From NCBI RefSeq assembly GCF_018614205.1, contig NZ_JAGGOS010000018.1:1-49752 (forward strand): 49,752 bases of DNA. Direction: 5' to 3'. This DNA comes from Streptomyces sp. ISL-36. Its GTDB lineage: Bacteria > Actinomycetota > Actinomycetes > Streptomycetales > Streptomycetaceae. Made by a program: the position numbers and the translations under genes. Positions 14,311 through 22,670 of the stretch are shown here, one piece after another; positions within the stretch are counted from its first letter, which is position 1, and each line of letters opens with the position of its first letter. The notes under the pieces were generated by a model. The model saw only the letters and a program-made list of their open reading frames with translations, searched no databases and was not told the origin of the DNA.

Positions 14311-15006
14311 TCATGAGAGGGGCCTTGTGCCGAGCCAGGCTGCTATCGCCTCGCTTCTCGTCGTGCTGTGGAGTTTCGCGAAGATGCGGTTGATGTGGTT
14401 CTTGACCGTCTTCTCGCTGATGAAGCAGGTGTCCGCGATCTGCCGATTGCTCAGGCCCGACGCGATCAGGTCCATCACCTCCGCCTCCCTCCCACTCAGA
14501 CCGAACTGTCCCACATTTCGTTGCACCTGCGAAGTGGTTCGGGGAAATTCCATGGGACCCCAAAGACTTGGACCCATCCCACCATGTGCAGTCGCACGCA
14601 CCACCCCCACCAACGCATTCGCCGCCGTCGGCGTGAAGTGGGCCCGGCCCGCTCTCACGTCGTGGACCGCCGTCACCAGCTCGTCCGCCGTGAACTCGCC
14701 GTGGACCAGGTAGCCCCCCGCGCCCAGCCGCAGCGCCTCCTGCACCACGTCGCCCTCCCCGCTGTACGTCAGCATCAGCACCGGGGCCAGCCGCGCCAGC
14801 TGCGGCAGGGCCGTGAGGCCGTCGACGTTCGGCATGCGGACGTCCAGGAGGACCAGGTCCGGGCGGTGGCGTTCCGTCTCCGCCAGGGCCGTGCCGCCGT
14901 CCGGGGCCTCCGCCACCACGCGGATGTCGGAACGGCCTTCGAGGAGGGAGGTCAGTCCGGCCCGGACGACCGGGTTGTCGTCGGCGACGACCACCGTGAG
15001 TGTCAT
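14311..15006 (-). CDS. NarL/LuxR-type response regulator of the pilus locus
   Basis: A 231-residue regulator: receiver domain about 1-120 with acidic pair VVADDNP and phospho-Asp in LVLLDVRMPNVDG, then a LuxR helix-turn-helix at about 165-225 (LSGREAEVMDLIASGLSNRQ, EKTVKNHINRIFAKL). The usual conserved Lys of the receiver end is replaced: the segment reads GYLVHGEF where GYLLK is typical, so phosphorylation-driven switching may be altered. The ATG overlaps the kinase stop as ATGA (15003-15006), so the pair is translationally coupled. It presumably controls pilin expression, given its position next to the pilin promoter. Confidence 0.92.
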   Translation of the reverse strand: MTLTVVVADDNPVVRAGLTSLLEGRSDIRVVAEAPDGGTALAETERHRPDLVLLDVRMPNVDGLTALPQLARLAPVLMLTYSGEGDVVQEALRLGAGGYLVHGEFTADELVTAVHDVRAGRAHFTPTAANALVGVVRATAHGGMGPSLWGPMEFPRTTSQVQRNVGQFGLSGREAEVMDLIASGLSNRQIADTCFISEKTVKNHINRIFAKLHSTTRSEAIAAWLGTRPLS

Positions 15007-16400
15007 GCGCCGGCCGCCTTTCGCACCGGCAGCTCCAGGCGTACTTCCGTACCCTTCGCCGCCCCGCCCCTCCCGATCCTGAGCCGCGCCCCCACCCCCG
15101 CCGCCCGCTCGACCATCCCCACGAGACCGAAGTGGCCCGCCCGGCGCAGGCCGTCCAGGGTGGTCCCCGGGGGCAGGCCGCGGCCGTCGTCGCGGACGCT
15201 GATGCGGAGCAGGCCGGCGACGACCCCGGCCGAGACGTCGACCCGGGTCGGGCGGGCGTGCCGGCCCGCGTTCTCCATCGCCTCCGAGGCGATCGTGAGG
15301 AGCTGGCGCGCCACCGCGTACGGGACGGGTGGCACCGCCGCCTCCCCGACGCCCCGGTACGCCGCCTCGATGCCCGAACGGCTCGCGAACTCACGTACGC
15401 GATCCGACAGTTCCGCGTCCAGGTCCACGCCCACGCTCCCGTACGACTGCCTGCGCAGGTCCGACAGAAGCTCGCGCGACTCCCCCGCCGCCCTTCGCGC
15501 CGAACGGGCGACCAGTTCCGCCCGGTGCCGGACCTCCGGCGGATCCATACGGTCCGCCGAGGCCGTCGAAGCCGCCAGGCCGTCCGCGGCCAGCGCCAGG
15601 CCGTGCAGGGTCTTGGCCACCGAGTCGTGCATGTCTCGGGCGAGACGGGCCCGTTCCTCCTCCACCGCCTGGGCGGCGGCGAGGCGGGCGCGGGCCTCCG
15701 TGAGGGCCTGCGTGGCAGCGCCGAAGCGGAGCAGGAGGTTACGGATCGTCACGCCGAGCGCGCCCGTGATCACGCACAGGCCGGGGAGCAGCGTCGCCTC
15801 GCCGAGCGTCGGGTCGAGATGGTGCGGGTCGGAGGTGTGGAGGGCGAGCAGTATCAGCGACTGGAGGCAGGCGAAGAAGGCGGCGCCCCGCCAGCTGTAG
15901 ACGAGGCCGGCGAGGAGCGGGGTGCAGACGCTCACGTAGCCGAGGGTGCTCTGCGGGCCGGCCGTGACGAGCAGCAGCGAGCCGAAGAGGGTGTCGGCGG
16001 CCAGCAGCGTCGGATGCCTGAGGAGCAGGGGGCCGAACCGTTCCCAGTCCCTGAACAGCACGTACGACCCCATGAAGGTGACCAGGACCGCCGCGCCGAC
16101 GAGCCAGGTCGCGAGGCCGTCCGCCGCACCGAGCAGGGCGGCCGGGCTCGCCAGGGCGATCATGGCCAGGCGGAAGCCGAAGACCTGGCGGCACATCGCC
16201 TGGAGGGCGTTGACCTGGATGTCCGGAGTGCTCGCCATGCCCCCCGGCACAACCGGGGCACTCGCCCCGCCCGGGGCACTCGCCCCGCCCGGGGCACTCG
16301 CCCCGCCCGGGGCACTCGCCCCGCCCGAGGCACTCGCCACGCCCGGCATACCCGGAGCGGCCGCCGTTCCCGGCGTGCTCAAGGCCCTCACCGGTCCCAT
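15003..16400 (-). CDS. Membrane sensor histidine kinase (HisKA_3), pilus locus
   Basis: A 465-residue kinase: low-complexity Ala/Gly/Ser/Pro N-terminus (about 10-50, GGASAP repeats), about six transmembrane segments (about 70-220), a short coiled-coil, then HisKA_3 with phospho-acceptor His in RLARDMHDSVAKTLHGLALA, and an ATPase domain with N-box IASEAMENAGRHA and G-box VRDDGRGLPPG. There is no large external sensor domain, so it probably senses a membrane signal. ATG 16400 lies 5 bp after the tadC stop, with GGGAGAG upstream inside tadC, and overlaps the regulator by 4 bp, placing it inside the pilus operon. Confidence 0.92.
   Translation of the reverse strand: MGPVRALSTPGTAAAPGMPGVASASGGASAPGGASAPGGASAPGGASAPVVPGGMASTPDIQVNALQAMCRQVFGFRLAMIALASPAALLGAADGLATWLVGAAVLVTFMGSYVLFRDWERFGPLLLRHPTLLAADTLFGSLLLVTAGPQSTLGYVSVCTPLLAGLVYSWRGAAFFACLQSLILLALHTSDPHHLDPTLGEATLLPGLCVITGALGVTIRNLLLRFGAATQALTEARARLAAAQAVEEERARLARDMHDSVAKTLHGLALAADGLAASTASADRMDPPEVRHRAELVARSARRAAGESRELLSDLRRQSYGSVGVDLDAELSDRVREFASRSGIEAAYRGVGEAAVPPVPYAVARQLLTIASEAMENAGRHARPTRVDVSAGVVAGLLRISVRDDGRGLPPGTTLDGLRRAGHFGLVGMVERAAGVGARLRIGRGGAAKGTEVRLELPVRKAAGA
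16252..16345. repeat. 18-bp tandem repeat encoding GGASAP in the kinase
   Basis: Four to five head-to-tail 18-bp copies (core GGGGCACTCGCCCCGCCC on the plus strand) within the histidine kinase gene. Three central copies are identical; the outer ones have drifted. The unit is a multiple of three, so copy-number change keeps the frame. Confidence 0.85.
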
Positions 16401-16405
16401 CGGTC

Positions 16406-17293
16406 TCACTCTCCCGTGATCGAGCCGAAGTTCGTACCCGTACCCAGGAACAACCCCGCCCCCAGCAGAATCATCGTCGCCGGGACCATCAGCGTCGTGA
16501 TCACCATCGTCGCCTTCGGGACCGCCTTCGCCGCCTTCCTCCGGGCGTTCTGGGCATCCGTCCTGCGCATGTCGTTGGCGATCTGGATGAGCGTGTCGAC
16601 GATCGGCGCGCCGAGCTCCTCGCCCTGCTGCAGCGCCGTGACGAACTGGGCCACCTGCTCTGAGTCGTTGCGCCTGCGCAGTTCGTCGAAGGCCTGCCGC
16701 CTGCTCACCCCCATGTCCATCTGCCGCAGGGTGATCCTGAGCTCGTCCGCCCACGGCCCCTCGTACTTCTCGGCCACCCGGTCCAGCGCCTGCCGGAAGC
16801 CGAGGCCCGCGCTCACCACCACGGCCAGCACGTCGAGGAAGTCGGGCAGGGTCCGTTCGATCTGGTCCTTGCGGATACGGATGGCCGACCAGATGCCGAC
16901 CTCGGTCCAGAAGGCGCCGAAGGCGAAGAGGAGCAGCGCGACGACCACGTCTCCGTTGGAGAGCATGACCAGGCCGCCGAGACCGCCGAGGAAGCCGTAG
17001 ACCGCGCGCCTCGCCCCGTACCGGTCGATGGTCAGACCCCCGGGGTTCCCCGCCAGGTCGATTCTGCGGCGTACGACGTTGACCCGCTTGGGGCCCATCG
17101 CGCGCAGGACGGCGGCGGACCAGCGCATGCCGAGCCGGTCCACGACGGAGTCGACGGCGCCGGTGCGCGTGGAGCCGACCTCCAGGGCGAGCTGGAGGTC
17201 GCTGGGGAGTTTGGCTTCCGCCCGGTAGAGGCGGATGCCGTAGAGGATTCCCGCGACGGAGAGGCCGGCGGCGAGTGCGAGCAGCAGTTCCAT
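16406..17293 (-). CDS. tadC: TadC-like platform protein (type II secretion F domain)
   Basis: A 295-residue inner-membrane platform protein of the Tad pilus. T2SSF domain at about 130-260 with IERTLPDFLDVLAVVVSAGLG, RQALDRVAEKYEGPWADEL and QQGEELGAPIVDTL, flanked by transmembrane helices at the N-terminus, about 95-125, and the C-terminus (MVITTLMVPATMILLGAG). It follows tadB by 15 bp and is followed by the kinase gene after 5 bp. The pairing of tadB and tadC is the usual Tad arrangement. Confidence 0.9.
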   Translation of the reverse strand: MELLLALAAGLSVAGILYGIRLYRAEAKLPSDLQLALEVGSTRTGAVDSVVDRLGMRWSAAVLRAMGPKRVNVVRRRIDLAGNPGGLTIDRYGARRAVYGFLGGLGGLVMLSNGDVVVALLLFAFGAFWTEVGIWSAIRIRKDQIERTLPDFLDVLAVVVSAGLGFRQALDRVAEKYEGPWADELRITLRQMDMGVSRRQAFDELRRRNDSEQVAQFVTALQQGEELGAPIVDTLIQIANDMRRTDAQNARRKAAKAVPKATMVITTLMVPATMILLGAGLFLGTGTNFGSITGE

Positions 17294-17308
17294 GGCGACT
17301 CCAGCCCC

Positions 17309-18250
17309 TCAGACGTCGATCTTCGAGAAGCGGCGGATGACGACGAAGCCGACGACGTACAGCGCGAAGGCGGCGACGACGGCGAACTGTCCGAGCCCCG
17401 AGCCGGTCATCCGGTCGAGCGCGCCCGGCTGCATGTTGTCGATGAGCAGCAGCGATCCGATGCCGATGACCGGGACCGCGTACGCCGTCATGCTCACCTG
17501 GGACAGCTGGGTACGGACCTCCCGGCGGGTCTCCTTCCGCTCCTCCAGCGTCTCGGTGAGGTTGCGCAGCGAGGTGACGACCGTGCCGCCCGCCTTGTTG
17601 GCGAGGACGAGGGTGGTGACGAGGACGACGAGTTCGCGGGAGGGGAGGCGTTCGGCGAGTTCGCCGAGCGCGTCGTCGATGGAGGTGCCGACGGCCAGCT
17701 GCTGGGCCACCCGCTCCAGTTCGTCCCCGGCGGGCGCCTCGAGTTCATCGGCGGCCATGCTGAGCGCCATGCGCAGCGCGAGCCCGGCCTGGGTGGCGTT
17801 GGCGAGGATCCGGGAGAGCTCGGGGAGCTGGTTGATGAACTTCTCGATGCGTTTCTGCCGCTGCCAGTTGAGGAATCCCATCGCGACCCATACGCCGAGG
17901 AAGCCGCAGATCGGTCCGAAGAACGGGGAGAGCACGGCCTGTCCGGTGATCCACAGGGCGGCCACGGTCACCGTCATGCAGACGACGAACTCGCCGGGGG
18001 TCAGGTCGAGGCCGGTGGCGGAGATCCGCAGTTCCAGCTTCCTGCCGAAGCCGGTGCGCCGGACGCGCCGGTCGAGGGAGCGGAAGCGGCGCCTTCGGCG
18101 GCCGGTCGGCTCCGGCTCGCCGGTCTGGGTGAGCCGGGCGACCAGGGCGGCGCGCTGGGCGGATCCGCTCGCGTACGTGTGGACGCCGGCCACGCCGAGG
18201 ACGCAAGCGAGCAGTGCGACGCCGACCACCGGCCAGGTGAGGTCGTTCAT
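17309..18250 (-). CDS. tadB: TadB-like platform protein (type II secretion F domain)
   Basis: A 313-residue membrane protein: N-terminal helix (WPVVGVALLACVLGVAGVHT), basic linker (GRRRRRFRSLDRRVRRTG), two helices near 85-125, then a T2SSF domain (FINQLPELSRILANATQAGL, DELERVAQQLAVGTSIDDAL, LVLANKAGGTVVTSLRNL) and C-terminal helices. With TadC it forms the platform for pilin assembly powered by TadA. GGGGGA lies upstream of the ATG, which is 12 bp after the tadA stop. Confidence 0.9.
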   Translation of the reverse strand: MNDLTWPVVGVALLACVLGVAGVHTYASGSAQRAALVARLTQTGEPEPTGRRRRRFRSLDRRVRRTGFGRKLELRISATGLDLTPGEFVVCMTVTVAALWITGQAVLSPFFGPICGFLGVWVAMGFLNWQRQKRIEKFINQLPELSRILANATQAGLALRMALSMAADELEAPAGDELERVAQQLAVGTSIDDALGELAERLPSRELVVLVTTLVLANKAGGTVVTSLRNLTETLEERKETRREVRTQLSQVSMTAYAVPVIGIGSLLLIDNMQPGALDRMTGSGLGQFAVVAAFALYVVGFVVIRRFSKIDV

Positions 18251-18262
18251 GTGGTGGTCCCC

Positions 18263-19603
18263 CTACTTCGCTTCTCGGGTGGCGAGCTGCTCGTCGGACG
18301 CGGCCACCCCGAAGGCCTGGGGGATCGGCTGACCCGCCATGTAGAGCCGGTCGGCGACCCGTCGCGGCAGCGGGTGGTACTCGTACACCCCGTACACCCG
18401 TCCGTCGGCCGCCGGCGGCTGGGCGCGGAAGCGGCAGACGGTGGCGAGCGTGAACCGTTCGCGCCCGTTGGACGCCAGGATGGCTATCTCGGTGATCCGG
18501 CGGGTGCCGTCGGCGTGCCGGGTGAGCTGGACGAGGACGTCGACGGCGCTGTTGATCTGGTCCCTGAGCGCCTCGAAGGGGACCTTCACCTCCGACATGG
18601 ACGCCAGGGTCTGGAGCCGCATCAACGCGTCCTCGGCGGAGTTGGCGTGGACGGTGGCGAGCGAGCCGTCGTGTCCGGTGGACATCGCCTGGAGCATGTC
18701 GAGGGTCTCGCCGCCGCGGACCTCTCCGACGACGATACGGTCGGGGCGCATGCGCAGGGAGTTGCGGACGAGGTCGCGGATGGTGACCTGGCCCCGGCCC
18801 TCGACGTTCGGGGGGCGGCTCTCCAGGCGGATGACGTGGGACTGCTGGAGCTGGAGTTCGGCCGAGTCCTCGATGGTGATGACCCGCTCGCCCTCCGGGA
18901 TGAGTCCGGACAGGGCGTTGAGGAGCGTGGTCTTTCCGGTGCCGGTCGCGCCGGAGACGATGACGTTGAACTTCGCCTGGACGAGGCCGGCGAGCAGGAA
19001 CAGCATCTGCTCGTCCAGCGAGCCGAGGCCGATCATCTCCCGCAGGGTGTAGGCGCGGGGGAAGCGGCGGATCGTCAGGGTCGCCCCGGTCAGGGAGAGC
19101 GGCGGGATGATCACGTTGACGCGCTCGCCGGACGGCAGGCGGGCGTCGACCATGGGGTTGGACTCGTCGACCCGCCGGTTGACGGTGGAGACGATCCGCT
19201 CGATCGTCTGCATCAGCTGTTCGTGGGAGGCGAAGCGCAGTGGCAGCAGTTCGACGCGGCCGGCGCGTTCGATGAAGATCTGGTCCGGTCCGTTGACCAT
19301 GATCTCGGTGATGGAGGCGTCTTCGAGGAGGGGTTCCAGGACGCCGAGGCCGAGTGCTTCGTCGACGACCCGGCGGATCAGCTGGGCCCGTTCGGCGGTG
19401 GAGAGGACCGGACCCTCGCGGCTGATGATGTGCCCGAGTACGCGCTCCAGCCGGGCCCTGCGCTCGGCGGCGGCGAGGGCCGACATCTCGGTGAGGTCGA
19501 TCTCCTCCAGGAGCTTGGCGCGGAAGGAGGCGACGAGATGGCCGTCCTCCCTGCCGCCCGCGCCGGTCTCCTCGGGGGCGCTGATGCGTGCCCGCAGGCT
19601 CAT
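18263..19603 (-). CDS. tadA: TadA/CpaF-type pilus assembly ATPase
   Basis: The cytoplasmic secretion ATPase (446 residues) that drives Flp pilus assembly. Visible motifs are Walker A GATGTGKTTLLNALSGLIP, a His/Asp-box region (EDSAELQLQQSHVIRLESRP), Walker B RPDRIVVGEVRGGETLDML and the late SLATVHANSAEDAL. The N-terminal domain (about 1-170) is typical of CpaF. Its ATG overlaps the stop of the preceding TadE-like gene as ATGA (19600-19603), so the two are translationally coupled. The tail (about 420-446) is not part of the conserved core. Confidence 0.95.
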   Translation of the reverse strand: MSLRARISAPEETGAGGREDGHLVASFRAKLLEEIDLTEMSALAAAERRARLERVLGHIISREGPVLSTAERAQLIRRVVDEALGLGVLEPLLEDASITEIMVNGPDQIFIERAGRVELLPLRFASHEQLMQTIERIVSTVNRRVDESNPMVDARLPSGERVNVIIPPLSLTGATLTIRRFPRAYTLREMIGLGSLDEQMLFLLAGLVQAKFNVIVSGATGTGKTTLLNALSGLIPEGERVITIEDSAELQLQQSHVIRLESRPPNVEGRGQVTIRDLVRNSLRMRPDRIVVGEVRGGETLDMLQAMSTGHDGSLATVHANSAEDALMRLQTLASMSEVKVPFEALRDQINSAVDVLVQLTRHADGTRRITEIAILASNGRERFTLATVCRFRAQPPAADGRVYGVYEYHPLPRRVADRLYMAGQPIPQAFGVAASDEQLATREAK

Positions 19604-20091
19604 GAACCGTCCTCCTGCGACTGGGACTGGGGCTGGGACTCGGGCCCGGACGCGGCCCCGGACTCCGACTCCGACTCGGACTCGGACTCGGACTCGGACT
19701 CGGACTCGGACTCGGACTTCGGCAGGGTCGCGGTTTTCGTCACGTCACCGAAGTCCCAGAAGGGAACGACCGACGGGATCCGGACTTTGACCGTCGCGGT
19801 GACCTCGCCCTCGCCGTCGGGGGCGGAGACTTCACTGCGTTCGGCGATCCAGCCGCTCATCGCCGACCGTCCCGCCGCTTCGGGGCCGATCCCGGCCGTG
19901 TCGTGCGTGGCGGCCCGGGCCGCGGCCCGCGCGCCGGTGCCCGCCTGCTGCGCGGCGTACGCGACGAGTCCGAGCTGGATGCCGGCGAGGGCGATGAGCA
20001 GCAGGATCGGCAGGAACCCGAGGTACTCGACGGCGGCCTGACCCCGGTCACGGTCACGGTCGCCGACGCGGACGTGGTTCTTCGGACGCAT
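19600..20091 (-). CDS. TadE-like pseudopilin with Glu-Ser repeat tail
   Basis: A 163-residue minor pilin: basic leader (VRVGDRDRDRG), Gly-Gln cleavage junction in DRG-QAAVEYLG and a hydrophobic helix (FLPILLLIALAGIQLGLVAY), then a small globular part (about 45-115). The C-terminal part is unusual: about ten Glu-Ser dipeptides (about 126-146) followed by Gln/Ser-rich sequence. The acidic tail probably faces outside once the protein is assembled. It starts 2 bp after the stop of another TadE-like gene and overlaps tadA by 4 bp. Confidence 0.88.
   Translation of the reverse strand: MRPKNHVRVGDRDRDRGQAAVEYLGFLPILLLIALAGIQLGLVAYAAQQAGTGARAAARAATHDTAGIGPEAAGRSAMSGWIAERSEVSAPDGEGEVTATVKVRIPSVVPFWDFGDVTKTATLPKSESESESESESESESESESGAASGPESQPQSQSQEDGS
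19661..19720. repeat. 6-bp repeat, ten units, coding for (Glu-Ser)10
   Basis: Ten consecutive 6-bp units (GACTCC twice, GACTCG seven times, GACTTC once on the plus strand) in the TadE-like gene. Near-identity at the third codon position points to recent slippage expansion; the frame is kept in any copy number. Confidence 0.9.
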
Positions 20092-20093
20092 GG

Positions 20094-20459
20094 TCAGTCC
20101 CTCTTCTCCCGTACGGCTCCGGCCTCACCGATCACCCCGAAGGGGAAGCTGATCGCCCCCGGGAACAGCACGGGCACCTTCAGCCGTACCGTCGCGTGGA
20201 CCATGTCCGTACCGGGGTCGCACCCCACCTCCGCGCCCGCGCTCCACGCTCCGTCCAGGTGCCGCATCGCCGCCGCCCCGCAGTCGTCGCCCACCGCCCC
20301 CGCCCGGGCCGCCTCGTCCGCCGCGTTCCCGGCGAGCGTGTACGTGTAGCCGACCAGGACGCACTGCCACAGCAGCACCAGCGTGAGCAGGATCAGCGGC
20401 ACCATGCCGAGGAACTCGATCGCCACCTGCCCCCTGTCGTCCCGGTACGACGCCTTCAT
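20094..20459 (-). CDS. TadE-like pseudopilin
   Basis: A 121-residue minor pilin: leader ending DDRG, then QVAIEFLGMVPLILLTLVLL (Gly-Gln junction, Glu at position +5, hydrophobic helix), as in TadE. Two Cys (DDCGAAAM and EVGCDPG) may form a disulphide outside. ATG 20459 is chosen because it overlaps the cpaE stop as ATGA and begins the conserved region; upstream in-frame sequence is the cpaE 3' end. Should be processed by the prepilin peptidase at 8677-9552. Confidence 0.88.
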   Translation of the reverse strand: MKASYRDDRGQVAIEFLGMVPLILLTLVLLWQCVLVGYTYTLAGNAADEAARAGAVGDDCGAAAMRHLDGAWSAGAEVGCDPGTDMVHATVRLKVPVLFPGAISFPFGVIGEAGAVREKRD

Positions 20460-21736
20460 GACCGTCGCCCTCCCCCGCGCCGCCGCAGGCCCACCGACCC
20501 GCGGTCGTTGCCGCGGCTCACCCTCGCGAGCTGCTTGCCCGGCTGCGAGGCACCGGCCCCGCCCGGTGCCGCCACCAGTCCCAGCTCCCCGGCGAGCGAC
20601 CACAGTGCCTGCTTCACCGTCGACCGGGCGTCAAGGTCGTGCATCCGGCCCGCGTCCACCACCCCTTGGAGCTCCTTGAAGTTGGCGGGCACGACCACGC
20701 CCGCCATCCGGGTCCCGGTGATCTTCTGGATGAGCGCGGGCTGGATCTCGGTGGAGCGCGTGTACCGGTTCACCAGGCAGACGCTCTCCTCGGCCTTGCG
20801 GACCTGGAGGCGGTCCCACATGCGGACGACCCGCTTCGCCGCCCGGACGGCGACGACGTCGGGGGTGGTGACCAGGACGGCCGCGTCGGCCATCTCGACG
20901 GCTGCGGCGTTGGCGCCGGTGAGGTACGTACCGCAGTCGACGACCACGACGTCGTAACGGGATCGGAGCGCGCTGACGATCTGGCGGGCGGACCGGTCGG
21001 CGACCTCTTCGCCACGTTCCCCCTCGCCGGGTGCGAGGAGGAGGGCGATGCCCGTCTCGTGGGTGTAGAGGGCGTCTTGGAGGACGCGGGGCGAGATGTC
21101 GTCGACGGCGGCGAGGTCGGCGACGGAGCGCCGGAACTGCACGTCGAGGTAGGAGGCGACGTCGCCGCCCTGGAGGTCCAGGTCGACGAGGGCGACGGTG
21201 CGGCCCGAGGCCCGGGCGGCGAGGGCGAGCTGGACGGCGGTGACGGTGGCGCCGACGCCGCCCTTGGCGCCGCTGACGGTGACGACGGTGCCGCCGGGGC
21301 CGGTGAGGACGTCCGCGCCGGCGCCGAGGTGGCGGCGGACACCGACGGACCACTGGGCGGCGGCCTGGACGCGGCTGGCCAGCTCCTCGTAGCCGAGGGG
21401 CAGGGTGACCAGGCCCCGGGCGCCGGAGTCCATGGCGGCCGAGAAGAGGACGGGGCTGGCGTCGGCGGTGATGAGGACGACCCCGACGGCGGGGAAGCGG
21501 AGGGCGACCTCGCGGATGAGTTCCAGGGCCGGGACGGGGCCGATCCGCTCGTGGACGAGGACGACTTCGGGCAGTTCGTCGAGGGAGTCCGCGGCCAGCC
21601 GGGCGAGGGTGTCGACGAGCTCGGTGGAGTCGGTGACGGAGGCGGCGGGCTCGGTGTCGGGGAGCTGGCTGAGCAGTGTGGTGACGGACCGGGCCGCGTC
21701 GGCGTCCGCGACGGCCGGCAGGATCCTGGTGGTCAT
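20456..21736 (-). CDS. cpaE: CpaE/TadZ-like AAA ATPase, pilus localisation
   Basis: A 426-residue protein: N-terminal receiver-like domain (about 1-125; LPEVVLVHERIGPVPALELI, VVLITADASPVLF) lacking a clear phospho-Asp, then a MinD/ParA-type ATPase with deviant Walker A SGAKGGVGATVTAVQLALAA, ALVDLDLQGGDVASYLD and DVVVVDCGTYL. In CpaE/TadZ proteins the Lys-Thr of the P-loop end is often altered, as here (GAT in place of GKT). It positions the pilus machine, often at a pole. The basic Gly/Arg-rich tail (GSVGLRRRGGGRR) is likely disordered. The start lies 7 bp after the cpaB stop. Confidence 0.9.
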   Translation of the reverse strand: MTTRILPAVADADAARSVTTLLSQLPDTEPAASVTDSTELVDTLARLAADSLDELPEVVLVHERIGPVPALELIREVALRFPAVGVVLITADASPVLFSAAMDSGARGLVTLPLGYEELASRVQAAAQWSVGVRRHLGAGADVLTGPGGTVVTVSGAKGGVGATVTAVQLALAARASGRTVALVDLDLQGGDVASYLDVQFRRSVADLAAVDDISPRVLQDALYTHETGIALLLAPGEGERGEEVADRSARQIVSALRSRYDVVVVDCGTYLTGANAAAVEMADAAVLVTTPDVVAVRAAKRVVRMWDRLQVRKAEESVCLVNRYTRSTEIQPALIQKITGTRMAGVVVPANFKELQGVVDAGRMHDLDARSTVKQALWSLAGELGLVAAPGGAGASQPGKQLARVSRGNDRGSVGLRRRGGGRRS

Positions 21737-21743
21737 ACCGGCC

Positions 21744-22454
21744 TCACTTGTCCTTGTCGAGCGTGTAGGTGCGGTCGCCGGGGGCGAGCGTGGGCTCGCT
21801 GCCGGGGGCGACCAGTGCGAGGCGTACGTGTTCGGCGAAGGACTCGGCGTAGGCGACGCGCTGGGTGTCGAGGGTGGAGAGGGCGAAGGTGATCGGCACG
21901 GCCTCGGTGGCGCGGTTGCTGCTCCGATCGTCGCGGTCGGCGCTGATCGGAGTCAGCTTGCCGACGTCGAGGACCCGGGCGTTGCTGACGATGACCTTGG
22001 ACTGGGCGGCCTGTCCGTCGCGTTCACCGGCGAAGGTGGCGTAGATGTTGACGGTCGCACCGGGTGTGATCTTGCCGGCGACTCCGGTCGCGGCGTCGAT
22101 CATGATGGCGATCTCCTGCTGGCCCGGCTGGAGCGCGGGCCGTTTCACGATCATGTCGGACTGCAGCAGGGATCCGGCCTGGAGCCTGGTGACCGCGATC
22201 TTCCCCTCGATCTGCGAGAGATCGGTGACGGCGGTCTCCGACAGCCAGCGCTTCGGCATCGAGATCTTCTCGAACTGCGTGGAGCCCAGCGGGGTGTAGG
22301 GATCGACATTCTCCTTGATCCGGTACGCCGTCACCTCGGGTCCGACCTTGGAGTTCACGTCGCCGATCACCGAGAGGACGCCGGCGAAGGCGCCCAGGAC
22401 GCACAGCACGGAGAGCAGCAGGAGGATGACGCCACGGCGCTGGCGGGAGTTCAT
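21744..22454 (-). CDS. cpaB: CpaB/RcpC-like SAF-domain pilus protein
   Basis: A 236-residue protein with one N-terminal transmembrane helix (GVILLLLSVLCVLGAFAGVL), a SAF domain (about 45-110; ENVDPYTPLGSTQFEKISMP, VTRLQAGSLLQSDMIV) and the CpaB core AIMIDAATGVAGKITPGATV. In diderms CpaB works with the secretin; here, in a monoderm, it probably acts in the cell wall zone. GAGG lies 10 nt before the ATG. A 195-bp gap with tandem repeats separates it from the upstream gene. Confidence 0.88.
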   Translation of the reverse strand: MNSRQRRGVILLLLSVLCVLGAFAGVLSVIGDVNSKVGPEVTAYRIKENVDPYTPLGSTQFEKISMPKRWLSETAVTDLSQIEGKIAVTRLQAGSLLQSDMIVKRPALQPGQQEIAIMIDAATGVAGKITPGATVNIYATFAGERDGQAAQSKVIVSNARVLDVGKLTPISADRDDRSSNRATEAVPITFALSTLDTQRVAYAESFAEHVRLALVAPGSEPTLAPGDRTYTLDKDK

Positions 22455-22565
22455 TGCCGTACAACCTCGATCGGATACGTGTGGCTCGGCGGACGGGGGA
22501 CGTAGGTCGGGGAGGAGGACAGGAACGACGGGGAGGGCTGCCGAGCACGGGCCACGAGCTCCCGA

Positions 22566-22670
22566 TGACGCGACAGGGGCGCCGGGTCACCGGCCACGGA
22601 CGCCGGGTCACGGGACACGGACGCCGGGTTACGGCACACGGGCGCCCGGTTACGGGACACGGGCGCCGGT
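22566..22670. repeat. 21-bp tandem repeat, each unit ending in a stop codon
   Basis: Five head-to-tail 21-bp units on the minus strand (22670-22650, 22649-22629, 22628-22608, 22607-22587, 22586-22566; core CCCGGCGTCCGTGTCCCGTGA), with a decayed sixth to 22545. The first unit is the last seven codons, stop included, of the zinc-ribbon gene. Units two, three and four repeat the same reading frame and each ends in TAA or TGA; unit five has TCA. The gene end has been duplicated with its stop codon. Confidence 0.9.

Noticed and set aside
18179..20041. A 620-codon open frame on the plus strand
   Set aside because: Antisense of tadA and the TadE-like gene; includes an Asp-Ser run that is only the mirror of the Glu-Ser repeat.
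22451..22660. A 69-codon minus-strand frame between the zinc-ribbon gene and cpaB, ending in an ATGA overlap with cpaB
   Set aside because: The overlap is tempting, but most of it is another frame of the 21-bp tandem repeat, it lacks a ribosome-binding site, and it shows no fold-like sequence.
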